Below are positions 34,289 through 43,157 of a stretch of 64,000 bases of DNA, piece by piece (within the stretch, counting starts at the first letter, position 1; each line of letters starts with the position of its first letter). A program made the translations under genes and the position numbers. The stretch spans positions 62,001-126,000 of the forward strand of contig NZ_CBDDGH010000005.1 of the NCBI RefSeq assembly GCF_965227725.1, given 5' to 3'. The notes beneath the pieces were generated by a model that was given only the letters and a program-made list of their open reading frames with translations, searched no databases and was not told where the DNA came from. This stretch comes from Shimia sp965227725 (lineage in GTDB: Bacteria > Pseudomonadota > Alphaproteobacteria > Rhodobacterales > Rhodobacteraceae).

Positions 34289-36475
34289 TCAGGCGAAGTA
34301 GACGCCGGATTCTGCCATTGGCAGCTCTGCGATCAGCTGACTGTCCTCAGTCAGCGCGGCAATCGCATTGGCCAGCGCTGGTGCGGAGGGCGGGGTGCCC
34401 GGCTCACCAATGCCGGTTGGCGCTTCGGCCGAGGCGATGATGTGGGTTTCAATCGCCTTGATGTCGGAAATCCGCAGGGGCTCGTAATCCGGGAAGTTGG
34501 ATTGTTCCACCGCGCCGCCATCCAGCGTGATCTGGTCGCGCATGGCGTGGCCGATGCCGTAGCCGATGCCGCCTTCGATCTGCGCGCGCACGGTGTCCGG
34601 GTTGACCGCGATGCCGCAGTCCACGGCGGCGGTGACTTTCTCAATCACGATGCCGTCGTCGTTGTTGCCCGAAATTTCAACCACTTCTGCCACGTAGGAG
34701 CCGAAGGATTTGTGCACTGCGATGCCCTGGGTGCGACCGGCAGGAGCATTGCCCCAGCCCGCTTTTTCCGCAGCCAGTTTCAGCACTGCCGCTTTGCGGG
34801 TAGCGTCGCCTTCACCGGTCAGATAGGACAGGCGGAAGTCCACAGGATCCTGACCGGCAGCTTTCGCTGCCAGATCCATCATCACTTCCATCACATAGGC
34901 CGTGTGGGTGTGGCCCACAGAGCGCCACCACAGTACGCTGGTCGCCTTTTGGGTGTCGGTCAGGCCGACAAACTGACCGGGGATGGTGTAGGGGCTGTCT
35001 GCCACGCCCTCGACCGAGGAGTGGTCGATGCCGTCATGCACCAGCGCCGCTTCAAAGGCGGTGCCTTTGATGACCGACTGGCCTGCGATCTGGTGATCCC
35101 AGCCCACAATTTTCCCGGCATCGTCCAGACCCACACGCACCTTGTGGCCAAAGGCCGGACGGTAATAGCCGCTGCGGATGTCGTCTTCGCGGTCCCAGAC
35201 CAGTTTCACCGGGCGGGAGCGATCGGTCATCACAAAGGCCAGACCGGCCTCGACCTGATAGTCGGCATCAGGGGTCGCACGGCGGCCAAAGGAGCCACCA
35301 GCCAGCATGCTGTTGATCTCGATCTGCTCAGGCGGCAGTTGGAAGATCTGCTGATAGGCCATGTGGGTGCCGGTGGGCATCTGTGCGCCGTCATGCAGCA
35401 CGATTTTGCCCTCAGCGGTCTGCTCGATGGTGCAGTTCAGCGGCTCCATCGGGGCATGGGCCAGAAGCGGGAAGTAGAAGGTTTTCTCCACCACCGTGGC
35501 CGCGCCATCAACGGCCGCTTGCACCGCAGAGCGTTCGGCTTTGTTGACGTTGTAGGTTGGCTCAGCATTGAGCGCCTCCATGATCTCGTCTTTGATTTCC
35601 GCAGAGGAACGGCTTTCCGCGGCGGAATTGTCCCACTCCACCTCAATGGCGTTGCGGGCCTGCATGGCCGCCCAGGTGTTTTCGGCATAGACCGCGACAC
35701 CGTGTTTGGTGGGCAGGGCCTGCGCCATGATGAAGCCTTTGACGTCTTTGGCTGCGCTGTCATCAAAGCTCGCCACAACACCGCCTTTTTGCGGGGTGCG
35801 CTTGATCATCACAACCATCTGGTTGTCCAGGTGCACGTCCATGGCGAATTGGGCCTTACCGTTGACCTTGATCGGGCTGTCCAGACGGCGGGTCGCGTCA
35901 TTGCCGATGAGCTTCCACTCAGAGGCGTCGCGCAGGCGTGGCTCTGCGGGCACGTCCATTTCGGCAGCAGTGGCGACAAAATCGCCCATGGAGGCGGAGT
36001 TGCCACCACCGGTCACCATGCCATCCACGATGTCCAGAGAGGCGGCATCCACACCCCATTCTTTGGCGGCGGCGGAGATCAGCATCTCGCGCGCAGCGGC
36101 ACCGGCATTGCGGTACTGCATCCAGGAGTTTGCCATGGCGGTGGAGCCGCCGGTGCCCTGGAAGGGGCCGAACAGCAGGTTGTTGTACACCTGCGGATCA
36201 GAGGGGGCGAATTCATAGGTGATCTGATCCATGGTCACGCCAAGCTCTTCGGCGATCAGCGTGGTCAGACCGGTGGCTGGACCTTGGCCAAACTCGACGT
36301 GTTTGATGAGCGCGATTGCGCGGCCATCTGCGCCGATTTTCACAAACGGGTTGAGCGCTGCGTCCGCAGAGCTGGAAGCGGCCATAACGCCTTTGGCGTT
36401 GGCGCCGATATAAAGCGCGGCACCTGCGGCGGCGGCGGATTTCAGAAAGCCGCGACGAGAAAGATGAGCAGTCAT
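34289..36475 (-). CDS. iorB: Molybdopterin-binding oxidoreductase large subunit (isoquinoline 1-oxidoreductase beta type)
   Basis: A 728-residue xanthine-oxidase-family subunit of the IorB type. It begins with a Tat signal (LSRRGFLKSAAAAGAAL), so the complex works in the periplasm. Family features include EFGQGPATGLTTLIAEELGV, FGPFQGTGGSTAMANSW, MLAGGSFGRRATPDADYQVE and the C-terminal GIGEPGTPPSAPALANAIAALT, whose Glu is the usual catalytic residue. ATG 36475 follows a GGAGG site and lies 5 bp after the iorA stop. Substrates of such enzymes are N-heterocycles or aldehydes; the real substrate is unknown. A cytochrome c subunit, often present, is not encoded nearby. Confidence 0.9.
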   Translation of the reverse strand: MTAHLSRRGFLKSAAAAGAALYIGANAKGVMAASSSADAALNPFVKIGADGRAIALIKHVEFGQGPATGLTTLIAEELGVTMDQITYEFAPSDPQVYNNLLFGPFQGTGGSTAMANSWMQYRNAGAAAREMLISAAAKEWGVDAASLDIVDGMVTGGGNSASMGDFVATAAEMDVPAEPRLRDASEWKLIGNDATRRLDSPIKVNGKAQFAMDVHLDNQMVVMIKRTPQKGGVVASFDDSAAKDVKGFIMAQALPTKHGVAVYAENTWAAMQARNAIEVEWDNSAAESRSSAEIKDEIMEALNAEPTYNVNKAERSAVQAAVDGAATVVEKTFYFPLLAHAPMEPLNCTIEQTAEGKIVLHDGAQMPTGTHMAYQQIFQLPPEQIEINSMLAGGSFGRRATPDADYQVEAGLAFVMTDRSRPVKLVWDREDDIRSGYYRPAFGHKVRVGLDDAGKIVGWDHQIAGQSVIKGTAFEAALVHDGIDHSSVEGVADSPYTIPGQFVGLTDTQKATSVLWWRSVGHTHTAYVMEVMMDLAAKAAGQDPVDFRLSYLTGEGDATRKAAVLKLAAEKAGWGNAPAGRTQGIAVHKSFGSYVAEVVEISGNNDDGIVIEKVTAAVDCGIAVNPDTVRAQIEGGIGYGIGHAMRDQITLDGGAVEQSNFPDYEPLRISDIKAIETHIIASAEAPTGIGEPGTPPSAPALANAIAALTEDSQLIAELPMAESGVYFA

Positions 36476-36479
36476 TGTC

Positions 36480-36944
36480 TTATGCCTCCAGAATTTCGGC
36501 TGCACGCTGCACACCGGCGCGGATGCGCTGGTAGGTGGCACAGCGGCAGGCGTTGCCATACATGTAATCGTCGATCTCTTCAGCGGTGGGCTTGGCGTTT
36601 TCGCGCAGTAGGCCCACGGCGTTCATGATCTGGCCGGACTGGCAGTAGCCGCATTGCACAACGTCAAGCTCCAGCCATGCCTGCTGCACGGCCGCGCCGA
36701 CTTTGTCTTCTTCCATCTTTTCGATGGTGGTGATTTCGGCGTCTTCCACATCTTCGATGTAGGTCTGGCAGGAGCGCACAGGCTCGCCGTTCAGATGCAC
36801 GGTGCAGGCGCCGCAGGAGGCCACGCCGCAGCCAAATTTGGTGCCGGTCAGTTTCAGCTCATCGCGGATCACCCACAGCAGCGGGGTGCCCGGTTCGGCC
36901 TCGACCTCATGGGTCTTGCCGTTCAATTTCAGTGAGATTGCCAT
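36480..36944 (-). CDS. iorA: 2Fe-2S small subunit (isoquinoline 1-oxidoreductase alpha type)
   Basis: A 154-residue electron-transfer subunit with two [2Fe-2S] clusters. The plant-ferredoxin-type motif is GCGVASCGACTVHLNG with a further Cys in RSCQTY; the second, four-helix cluster uses QCGYCQSGQI and NACRCATYQRI. It passes electrons from the molybdenum site of IorB. Gene order SDR-iorA-iorB with short gaps (29 bp, then 4 bp) shows one operon. Confidence 0.92.
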   Translation of the reverse strand: MAISLKLNGKTHEVEAEPGTPLLWVIRDELKLTGTKFGCGVASCGACTVHLNGEPVRSCQTYIEDVEDAEITTIEKMEEDKVGAAVQQAWLELDVVQCGYCQSGQIMNAVGLLRENAKPTAEEIDDYMYGNACRCATYQRIRAGVQRAAEILEA

Positions 36945-36973
36945 AGCTATCAGGTCTCCCTCTGGCTCAGTTA

Positions 36974-37819
36974 TCAGTCTTTTGGTTGTTCAAACTCTGC
37001 AAATTGCTCTGCATAGTCCGGGTGCCACCGCGATAGGGCGGGGCGGTTTTCAAGGATGTCCCCCAAGGCCCAGGTCACACGGCGCATGTCGCGTGCTTGG
37101 GATACGTCGTTGTCCGGGCAAAGGATGTAAAAATCCCCTACCGTCATGCGCGTTATCAAATGATCTACGGTTTGCTCAGATGTCCAAGCGCCGGCCGGTT
37201 TTTCGGGGATATGGCGCGAAATCATGCCGGTATAGGTGAAGCCGGGCACAAACAGATGGGCGGAAATCGGCGCGCGGGCTTCGCGCAGCTCATGGGCGAG
37301 ACTTTCGGTGGCGACTTTCACACCCGCCTTGGAGACGTTGTAGGCCGGGTTGCCCGGTGGTGTGGTGATTCCCTGTTTGGAGCCTGTGTTGATCACAACG
37401 GCGGGGCGGTTTGCGGCCACCATGCGGGGCAGAAAGGCCTGCAGGCCGTTGATCACCCCAAAGAGGTTGACCTCCAGCGTTTTGCGCCAGGCCTCGGCAT
37501 GATCCCAGCTGCTGCTTGGCAGGCCGATGCCTGCGTTGTTCATCAAAACCGCCACGTCGCCAAGCGCAAAGGCTGCATCTGCAAGGGCCTGCATGGCGGT
37601 TGCATCGCTCACGTCTGTGGGCAGGGTGGTGACCTCCGCCCCCTCGGCAAGCAGATCGCCGATGGCCTCCGCCGCCTCAGAGAGCGCCGCGCCGGGCAGG
37701 TCCGCCAACAGCACGCTCAGGCCATCCTGCGCAAAGCGCTCCGCAGCGGCAAAGCCGACGCCGCTTGCGCCGCCGGTGACAACGGCCCAGCCGCCTGCCT
37801 GAAGTGCGTCTTGATACAT
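36974..37819 (-). CDS. Short-chain dehydrogenase/reductase (SDR)
   Basis: A 281-residue classical SDR. The cofactor motif is TGGASGVGFAAAERFA, NNAG is present (LMNNAGIG), and the active-site Tyr-Lys is in NPAYNVSKAGVK, with Ser in INTGSKQG. The start at 37819 has AGGAACGAGAG upstream; in-frame codons further up are not needed. It is the first gene of the operon with iorA and iorB, and is transcribed away from an AraC regulator (38040). Together they suggest oxidation or reduction of an alcohol/aldehyde or cyclic substrate sensed by that regulator. Confidence 0.88.
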   Translation of the reverse strand: MYQDALQAGGWAVVTGGASGVGFAAAERFAQDGLSVLLADLPGAALSEAAEAIGDLLAEGAEVTTLPTDVSDATAMQALADAAFALGDVAVLMNNAGIGLPSSSWDHAEAWRKTLEVNLFGVINGLQAFLPRMVAANRPAVVINTGSKQGITTPPGNPAYNVSKAGVKVATESLAHELREARAPISAHLFVPGFTYTGMISRHIPEKPAGAWTSEQTVDHLITRMTVGDFYILCPDNDVSQARDMRRVTWALGDILENRPALSRWHPDYAEQFAEFEQPKD

Positions 37820-38039
37820 GGTGTCTCTCGTTCCTGCGTCAGAGCTGCGATAAAAGGCGCTGAAGTAGCATGGGTTTCGTGAGCGGGAAAAGTGATGTTC
37901 GCGCTCACAAGATAGCACAGAGCAGGGCAAAGAGGTTGCCTGTTTCTCCAAATGATCTGCCTAATCCTCCAGAGCGGCGGCTTTTGTGTATTTTTCTGCG
38001 GCGCAACGACCCTATATTTGTGGGGCAAAGGAGGCCCCG

Positions 38040-38930
38040 ATGATCACAAAAGATTTTGTGCAGGACGTTTTTGACCATGTGGCGGAACAGGGCGCATTGG
38101 GCGTTGGCTGTGTCACCGGGGTGGACGGGCTGTTTGCCTTTGCAGACCCCAATGTGAGCGATTGTACGCCGGGGTTTTATGAGCCGATCATGTGTCTGGT
38201 GTTGCAGGGCACCAAAGAAGCACAGATCGGCGGGCGGGTGATCCGCTACACTGCGGGGGACACGCTGGTGGTCAGCCATGCGGTGCATGTGGAGTCTGCG
38301 GTGATACAGGCCAGCGCGGAGGCGCCTTATGTGGCGCTGGCGCTGAAACTGGATCTGGCGTTGGCGCGCAGTCTTTATGATGAGATTGGCGGGATCGGGG
38401 AGCCGAGCAAAGAGCTGCATTCGATGAATGTGGACAAGGGCGATGCGGCGCTGGTGGATGCGGTGGTCCGGCTTTATCAGCTGTCGCGCGATCCGGTCGA
38501 GGCGCGGGCATTGGCGCCATTGGTGCTGAAGGAAATTCACTTCCGCCTGCTGCGGGCTCGGCATGGGGCCATGCTACGCCAGCTGTTGCGCCATGAAAGC
38601 GCGGCGAGCCGGATTTCCAAGACCATTGCCTATATCCGCGCAAACTTCAAAACCCAGATCCCGGTGGCGGATCTGGCGGCGGAATCCGGCATGAGCGCAT
38701 CGGCGTTTCATGAGCATTTCAAAGCGGTGACCTCGACCACGCCGCTGCAATACCAGAAAGAGCTGCGTCTGATGGAAGCGCGGCGTCTGTTGTCGATCGG
38801 CAGTCTGACAGTGGCGGCGACCGCTTATGATGTGGGCTATGAAAGCCCGACACAGTTTAGTCGCGAATACTCCCGCAAGTTTGGGATCTCCCCAAGTGAT
38901 CAGCGCAGTTCAGCGGCGGTGGCGGTCTGA
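38040..38930 (+). CDS. AraC-family transcriptional regulator (AraC_N type)
   Basis: A 296-residue regulator. The N-terminal sensor is of the AraC_N class (YEPIMCLVLQGTKEAQIGGRVIRYTAGDTLVVSHAVHVES). The C-terminus has the paired helix-turn-helix (VADLAAESGMSASAFHEHFKAVT, then VAATAYDVGYESPTQFSREYSRKFG). ATG 38040 follows AAAGGAGG; an in-frame start at 37986 lacks a site. It is divergent from the SDR-iorAB operon across about 220 bp, which makes that operon its likely target. Family members commonly sit next to oxidoreductase genes. Confidence 0.9.
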   Translation: MITKDFVQDVFDHVAEQGALGVGCVTGVDGLFAFADPNVSDCTPGFYEPIMCLVLQGTKEAQIGGRVIRYTAGDTLVVSHAVHVESAVIQASAEAPYVALALKLDLALARSLYDEIGGIGEPSKELHSMNVDKGDAALVDAVVRLYQLSRDPVEARALAPLVLKEIHFRLLRARHGAMLRQLLRHESAASRISKTIAYIRANFKTQIPVADLAAESGMSASAFHEHFKAVTSTTPLQYQKELRLMEARRLLSIGSLTVAATAYDVGYESPTQFSREYSRKFGISPSDQRSSAAVAV

Positions 38931-39058
38931 GGCGGCTTTCAGTGGCCGCAGGTCTCTGAAAAAACTGAAAAACACGCAGTTCGTGTCGGAAAAGCGCTTG
39001 CGGTGGCGGTTTTGCTTTCTCACGCTCCACGTAGAGGTTGAGGAGAGGGAGCCACAGG

Positions 39059-41494
39059 ATGAAGACGCGGACCAAGGTTGTTGTGATTGGGGGCGGCATT
39101 GCGGGCTGCTCGACGCTCTATCATCTCACGCAGGAGGGCTGGAGCGATGTGATGCTTCTGGAGCGCGATGAGCTGACCTCCGGCACCACATGGCACTCCG
39201 CCGCGCAGGTCACCAACTTTGGCATGACGCAGACCATGGTCGGCCTGAAGAGCCATTCGATACGGCTTTATCAGGAGCTGGCCAATGATCCCGCGTATCC
39301 GATCAACTATCACCATGGTGACGGTGGCATCCGGCTGGCCAACACTGAGGCGCAGATGGAGGGATACCGTCATTTTGCCTCCATGGCGCGGGGGATGGAT
39401 GTCGAATTTGAAGTCATTGATGCGGAGGAATGTGCGCGGCGGCATCCGCTGATTTCCACAGACAACCTGCTGGGCGGGCTTTGGGACCCGATGGATGGGG
39501 ACATTGATCCGGCGCAGCTCTGTCAGGCGCTGGCGCGGCGGGCGCGGCTTGCAGGCGCAGAGGTGCACCGGCACACGCCGGTAACCGCGCTGCGGCAGCT
39601 CAAGGATGACACTTGGGAGGTGGAGACACCCAAGGGCACGATCCACGCCGATATTGTGGTGAACGCCTGCGGCTACCGCGTGAATGAGGTGGGCGCGATG
39701 ATGGGGGTGCATCATCCGGTGGCCTCCATGGAGCACCAGTATTTCCTGACCGAGGAGATCCCGGCCATTCGGGATGCGGGGCACCGGATGCCGCTGCTGC
39801 GCTGCCCGATCAGCGATTATTACTGCCGTCAGGAAAAGAACGGCCTGTTGCTCGGGTTTTATGAGCAGGACTGCAAGACCTGGGGCATGGATGGGATTGA
39901 TCCGAATTTCACCAACGCCCTGTGTCCAGATGATCTCGATCGGGTGACCGATGTGTTGGAGGGCGCTTTTGCGCGGATGCCTGCGCTGATGGAGGCGGGG
40001 ATCCATACGGTGATCAACGGGCCGATCACCTACACGATTGATGGCGCGCCGCTGGTCGGGCCGATCCCGGGCAAGCGCAACGCCTATTGCATCATTGGCC
40101 TGCGGGCCGGGTTGGGCGAGGGTGGTGGCCATGGTTGGCTGCTGGCGCAGCAGATCGTGCATGGGGAAGCCTGCTATGACACCTGGGTGATTGATCCGCG
40201 CCGGTTCACGGGCCACGGCAATGTGGAGCTGACCGCGCTGAAGGCGATTGAGGATTACCAGAACGAGTTCCGCTTTCACTTCCCCCATGAGCATCGCCCG
40301 GCGGGGCGGCCGATCAAGACCACCCCTTTGACGCCGGTGCTGGCCGCAGAGGGGGCTGAATTTGGCGTGGTGAACGGCTGGGAGCGGGTGGACTACATCA
40401 AGCCGACCGCGGATTTTGAGGAGAGCCACAGCTTCGGGTTTACCGAGGTCGAGCCACTTGTGGCCAAGGAAGTGGCGGCTGTGGCAAGCGGCGTCGGGCT
40501 GACCGAGGTGAGCGGGTTCAACCGGTTTGAGATCACCGGGGCGGATGCGCAGAGCTTTCTGGATCGGATGATCTGTGGCCGCCTGCCGCGCAAAGAGGGG
40601 CGTGTCGGGCTGGGCTATCTGCTGAACGATAAGGGCATGCTGAAGAGTGAGGCCACGGTGGCCAATCTGCCTGCGAGTGCCACGGGACCTGCGCGTATCT
40701 GGTATGGCTCTGCGGCGGCGGCGGAGTATCACGATATGGACTGGTTACACAGCCATATCGGGGCCGATGAGGATGTACAGATCCGCTCGCTGACCAATGA
40801 TTTCACCATCCTTGTGCTGGCAGGGCCCAAGGCGCGGGACGTGCTTGCGGCGGCGGCGCGCGGCGATTGGTCAGCGGAAGGCTTCCCCTGGTTGTCCGTG
40901 CGCGAAACATTTGTGGGCATCGCGCCAGCGGTGGCGATGTCTGTGAGCTTTTCCGGGGAGTTGGCTTATGAACTTCATGTGCCAAACAATCAGCTTTATG
41001 CGGCCTATCTGGCGCTGCGCAAAGCTGGCGAAGCGCATGGGTTGAGCCTGTTTGGCAGCCGCGCGGTAGAGGCGATGCGGCTAGAGAAAGGCTATCTGCA
41101 TTGGAAGGCGGAGATCCTCACCGAGTTTGATCCCTTTGAGGCCGGTCTGGCGCGGTTTGTGACTTTGGACAAAGGGGCGTTTGTGGGGCGGGACGCCTTG
41201 CTGGCGCGACAGGCGGAGGGGCCACAGCGGCGGTTGGTCACGCTGAAGATCGACACAGACGCGCTGCCTGCTCGTGGCGGGGCGTCACTGATGGTCGGGG
41301 GCAAAATTGTTGGCACCGTCACCTCTGGCGCATGGGGGCACCGCGTGGGGATGAACCTCGCCATGGCCTATGTTCTGCCGGAATTGGCGGAGGTTGGCAC
41401 GCGGATGCAGGCGGACCTTTGCGGCGGGCTTTTCGACGCCGAAGTGATCACGCCGTCCCCCTATGATCCGGAACTGACCAAGGTGCGCAGTTGA
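39059..41494 (+). CDS. FAD-dependent oxidoreductase with GcvT domain (dimethylglycine/sarcosine dehydrogenase family)
   Basis: An 811-residue flavoprotein. Residues about 5-360 are the DAO-type FAD domain (VVVIGGGIAGCSTLYHLTQ; SGTTWHSAAQVT with the His typical of covalent flavin). The C-terminal half (about 430-805) is the folate-binding aminomethyltransferase fold of GcvT, with GELAYELHVPNNQLYAAYLAL and AMRLEKGYLHWKAEIL. The enzymes demethylate dimethylglycine or sarcosine and pass the one-carbon unit to tetrahydrofolate. ATG 39059 has AGGAGAGGGA upstream. Marine Roseobacters carry many paralogues for glycine betaine and methylamine breakdown. No related gene adjoins it here. Confidence 0.88.
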   Translation: MKTRTKVVVIGGGIAGCSTLYHLTQEGWSDVMLLERDELTSGTTWHSAAQVTNFGMTQTMVGLKSHSIRLYQELANDPAYPINYHHGDGGIRLANTEAQMEGYRHFASMARGMDVEFEVIDAEECARRHPLISTDNLLGGLWDPMDGDIDPAQLCQALARRARLAGAEVHRHTPVTALRQLKDDTWEVETPKGTIHADIVVNACGYRVNEVGAMMGVHHPVASMEHQYFLTEEIPAIRDAGHRMPLLRCPISDYYCRQEKNGLLLGFYEQDCKTWGMDGIDPNFTNALCPDDLDRVTDVLEGAFARMPALMEAGIHTVINGPITYTIDGAPLVGPIPGKRNAYCIIGLRAGLGEGGGHGWLLAQQIVHGEACYDTWVIDPRRFTGHGNVELTALKAIEDYQNEFRFHFPHEHRPAGRPIKTTPLTPVLAAEGAEFGVVNGWERVDYIKPTADFEESHSFGFTEVEPLVAKEVAAVASGVGLTEVSGFNRFEITGADAQSFLDRMICGRLPRKEGRVGLGYLLNDKGMLKSEATVANLPASATGPARIWYGSAAAAEYHDMDWLHSHIGADEDVQIRSLTNDFTILVLAGPKARDVLAAAARGDWSAEGFPWLSVRETFVGIAPAVAMSVSFSGELAYELHVPNNQLYAAYLALRKAGEAHGLSLFGSRAVEAMRLEKGYLHWKAEILTEFDPFEAGLARFVTLDKGAFVGRDALLARQAEGPQRRLVTLKIDTDALPARGGASLMVGGKIVGTVTSGAWGHRVGMNLAMAYVLPELAEVGTRMQADLCGGLFDAEVITPSPYDPELTKVRS

Positions 41495-41498
41495 GGCG

Positions 41499-43157
41499 TC
41501 AGCCGCTGTTTTTGAGCACATCAACGGCGCGCAGCAAAAGGTCCTGATTGCCGGAGACAATGTCGCGCCGTGTGGTGAGATGCAGAAAGTCAGGGCGTGC
41601 GCCGAGGCCTTCGAGCGGGAGGCCGTCATTGTCGCCCACCCGCAGTGCGCGGCGCACGGCGATATTGGCCTCTACACCGGCAGCAAGCGGCGGCATGGGC
41701 GATGCGCCTGCGGCCTGTGCGAAGCGGTCGATTTGGTCCAGTGACCAGACATTGGCCCCGCCCGCGCCGGTGGTGGGATCAAGGCCGATAATTTTGCCGA
41801 TCTTGTTGTCCTCAAATCCGGCGGCAAAATAATCGGTGGTGGAGTAGCTGAGCGCGTCGATGATGGCGACGACGGGGCCGGTGTAGCTGCCTTCCAAGCC
41901 CTGCCAGTGGGCGTCTTCGACGAGCTGGAAGCCTTGCGAAAACATCTGGCCGGTCTCAAGCACCATATCGAGCGAGCGTTTCCAGCGGTGGAAAAACTCT
42001 GCGCCGCCGGAGAGTTTGCGGGTCGCAGGCGTGGCGAGGAAGGTGTTGCGGCTGAAGCTGACAGGTTTGTCGGTGAGCAGGCGCAGGAGCGCTTCGCCTG
42101 CGGGGATGGTGCCGCCGGGGTTGGCACGCACATCCACGATCAGACCGGATTGCGGCATCTGCGCCAATATGTTGGCCATATTCTCCACAAAGGCGCGGAT
42201 GTTGTTGGTGTGAAACGAAAAAATCCGCAGCACACCGTAGCTCTCCCCACTAGGCAGGGTGAGGATGGAGGGACGGATGCCGGGGGCGGCCTGCGTGGCC
42301 CCCTGCAGCTCATCCACGCGCAGGCCGGTGTCCGCGGCGGTGAGGCCCAGCACCTGGCTGCGGGCGCGCAGCGGGCGGGAGAAGAGCGCCTGAAGCCCCT
42401 GGTTGATCACATCGGTGCCTGCGTCGAGCCCCAGCAGCGGCGCGCCACCTTCGGCCGCCCCTTCTGCCACGCCGCCTTGTGCGCCCGCACCCCCCGCAGG
42501 CGCGCTTGGGGCGATGACCACTTGCCACTGAAAGGTGGCGTTGCGCTGTGCGCCGGTGCCGTCGATGAATGTGAGCGTGACCCAATCCTCATCAGGCGGT
42601 TGGGCATAGGCCATGGGGCGCAGGGTGAGTGCGCGCAAGGCAAGCGCGATGCGTGCCCAAGGGTTGGACCCATTGGTCTGCCAGGAGAAATTCTCGATGA
42701 ACGTGCGGATCGGGACACCGTTCCAATGGGTGATCTCGACACCGATGTTGAAATGGGGATCATCCGGCGCATTGATCAGCTTGGTGACGATCAGCTTGCG
42801 CCGCTGATCCTCATAGCAGCTTTCCAGCACAAAGGGCAGGAAGGCGATCATCTGGTTCCAAGGAGCGGGCATGCGCACGGTGGTGTGGCGGTCCCGCAGG
42901 CTGGTGAAGATGCTCAGCAGACGGCGGAAGAAGGCGTGGGAGGAGAAATAGGCATCGGCATCATCGGCGAGCAGTTCGAGCTCGCGCACGGGGTTGATCG
43001 CCATGGAGCCGACCTTTTGCGGCAGATGCACGTAGTAATCACCCAAAACCTCGCGCAGGCGGTTGGCGATGTCGCGGCGCTCATCGGCGGGGATGGGCGT
43101 GTCCTGATTGCGGACGGCCCAGAGGGCAAGGGGCGGATTGTCAGAGGGTTGTGGCAT
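41499..43157 (-). CDS. S41-family (C-terminal processing type) peptidase in the TOMM operon
   Basis: A 552-residue serine protease of the S41/tail-specific type without a signal peptide, hence predicted cytoplasmic. The family core is LIVDVRANPGGTIPAGEALLRLL (about 339-361) and IIDALSYSTTDYFAAGFED (about 432-450), where one of the serines (about 437 or 439) is the nucleophile. The N-terminal 300 residues resemble the helical and PDZ-like parts of the family, with an Ala/Gly-rich insert near 215-245. Start ATG overlaps the stop of the SagB-type gene by one base (TGATG), so it is the last gene of the TOMM operon. In RiPP clusters such proteases often remove the leader; that role is an inference. 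Confidence 0.8.
   Translation of the reverse strand: MPQPSDNPPLALWAVRNQDTPIPADERRDIANRLREVLGDYYVHLPQKVGSMAINPVRELELLADDADAYFSSHAFFRRLLSIFTSLRDRHTTVRMPAPWNQMIAFLPFVLESCYEDQRRKLIVTKLINAPDDPHFNIGVEITHWNGVPIRTFIENFSWQTNGSNPWARIALALRALTLRPMAYAQPPDEDWVTLTFIDGTGAQRNATFQWQVVIAPSAPAGGAGAQGGVAEGAAEGGAPLLGLDAGTDVINQGLQALFSRPLRARSQVLGLTAADTGLRVDELQGATQAAPGIRPSILTLPSGESYGVLRIFSFHTNNIRAFVENMANILAQMPQSGLIVDVRANPGGTIPAGEALLRLLTDKPVSFSRNTFLATPATRKLSGGAEFFHRWKRSLDMVLETGQMFSQGFQLVEDAHWQGLEGSYTGPVVAIIDALSYSTTDYFAAGFEDNKIGKIIGLDPTTGAGGANVWSLDQIDRFAQAAGASPMPPLAAGVEANIAVRRALRVGDNDGLPLEGLGARPDFLHLTTRRDIVSGNQDLLLRAVDVLKNSG

Noticed and set aside
34442..36628. A long open frame antisense to iorB (728 codons)
   Set aside because: It mirrors the strong codon bias of iorB on the other strand; the protein has no family features, while iorB shows full motifs.
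39020..40732. A 570-codon frame antisense to the GcvT-family dehydrogenase
   Set aside because: Shadow of a high-GC gene; the sense product is a clear flavoprotein.
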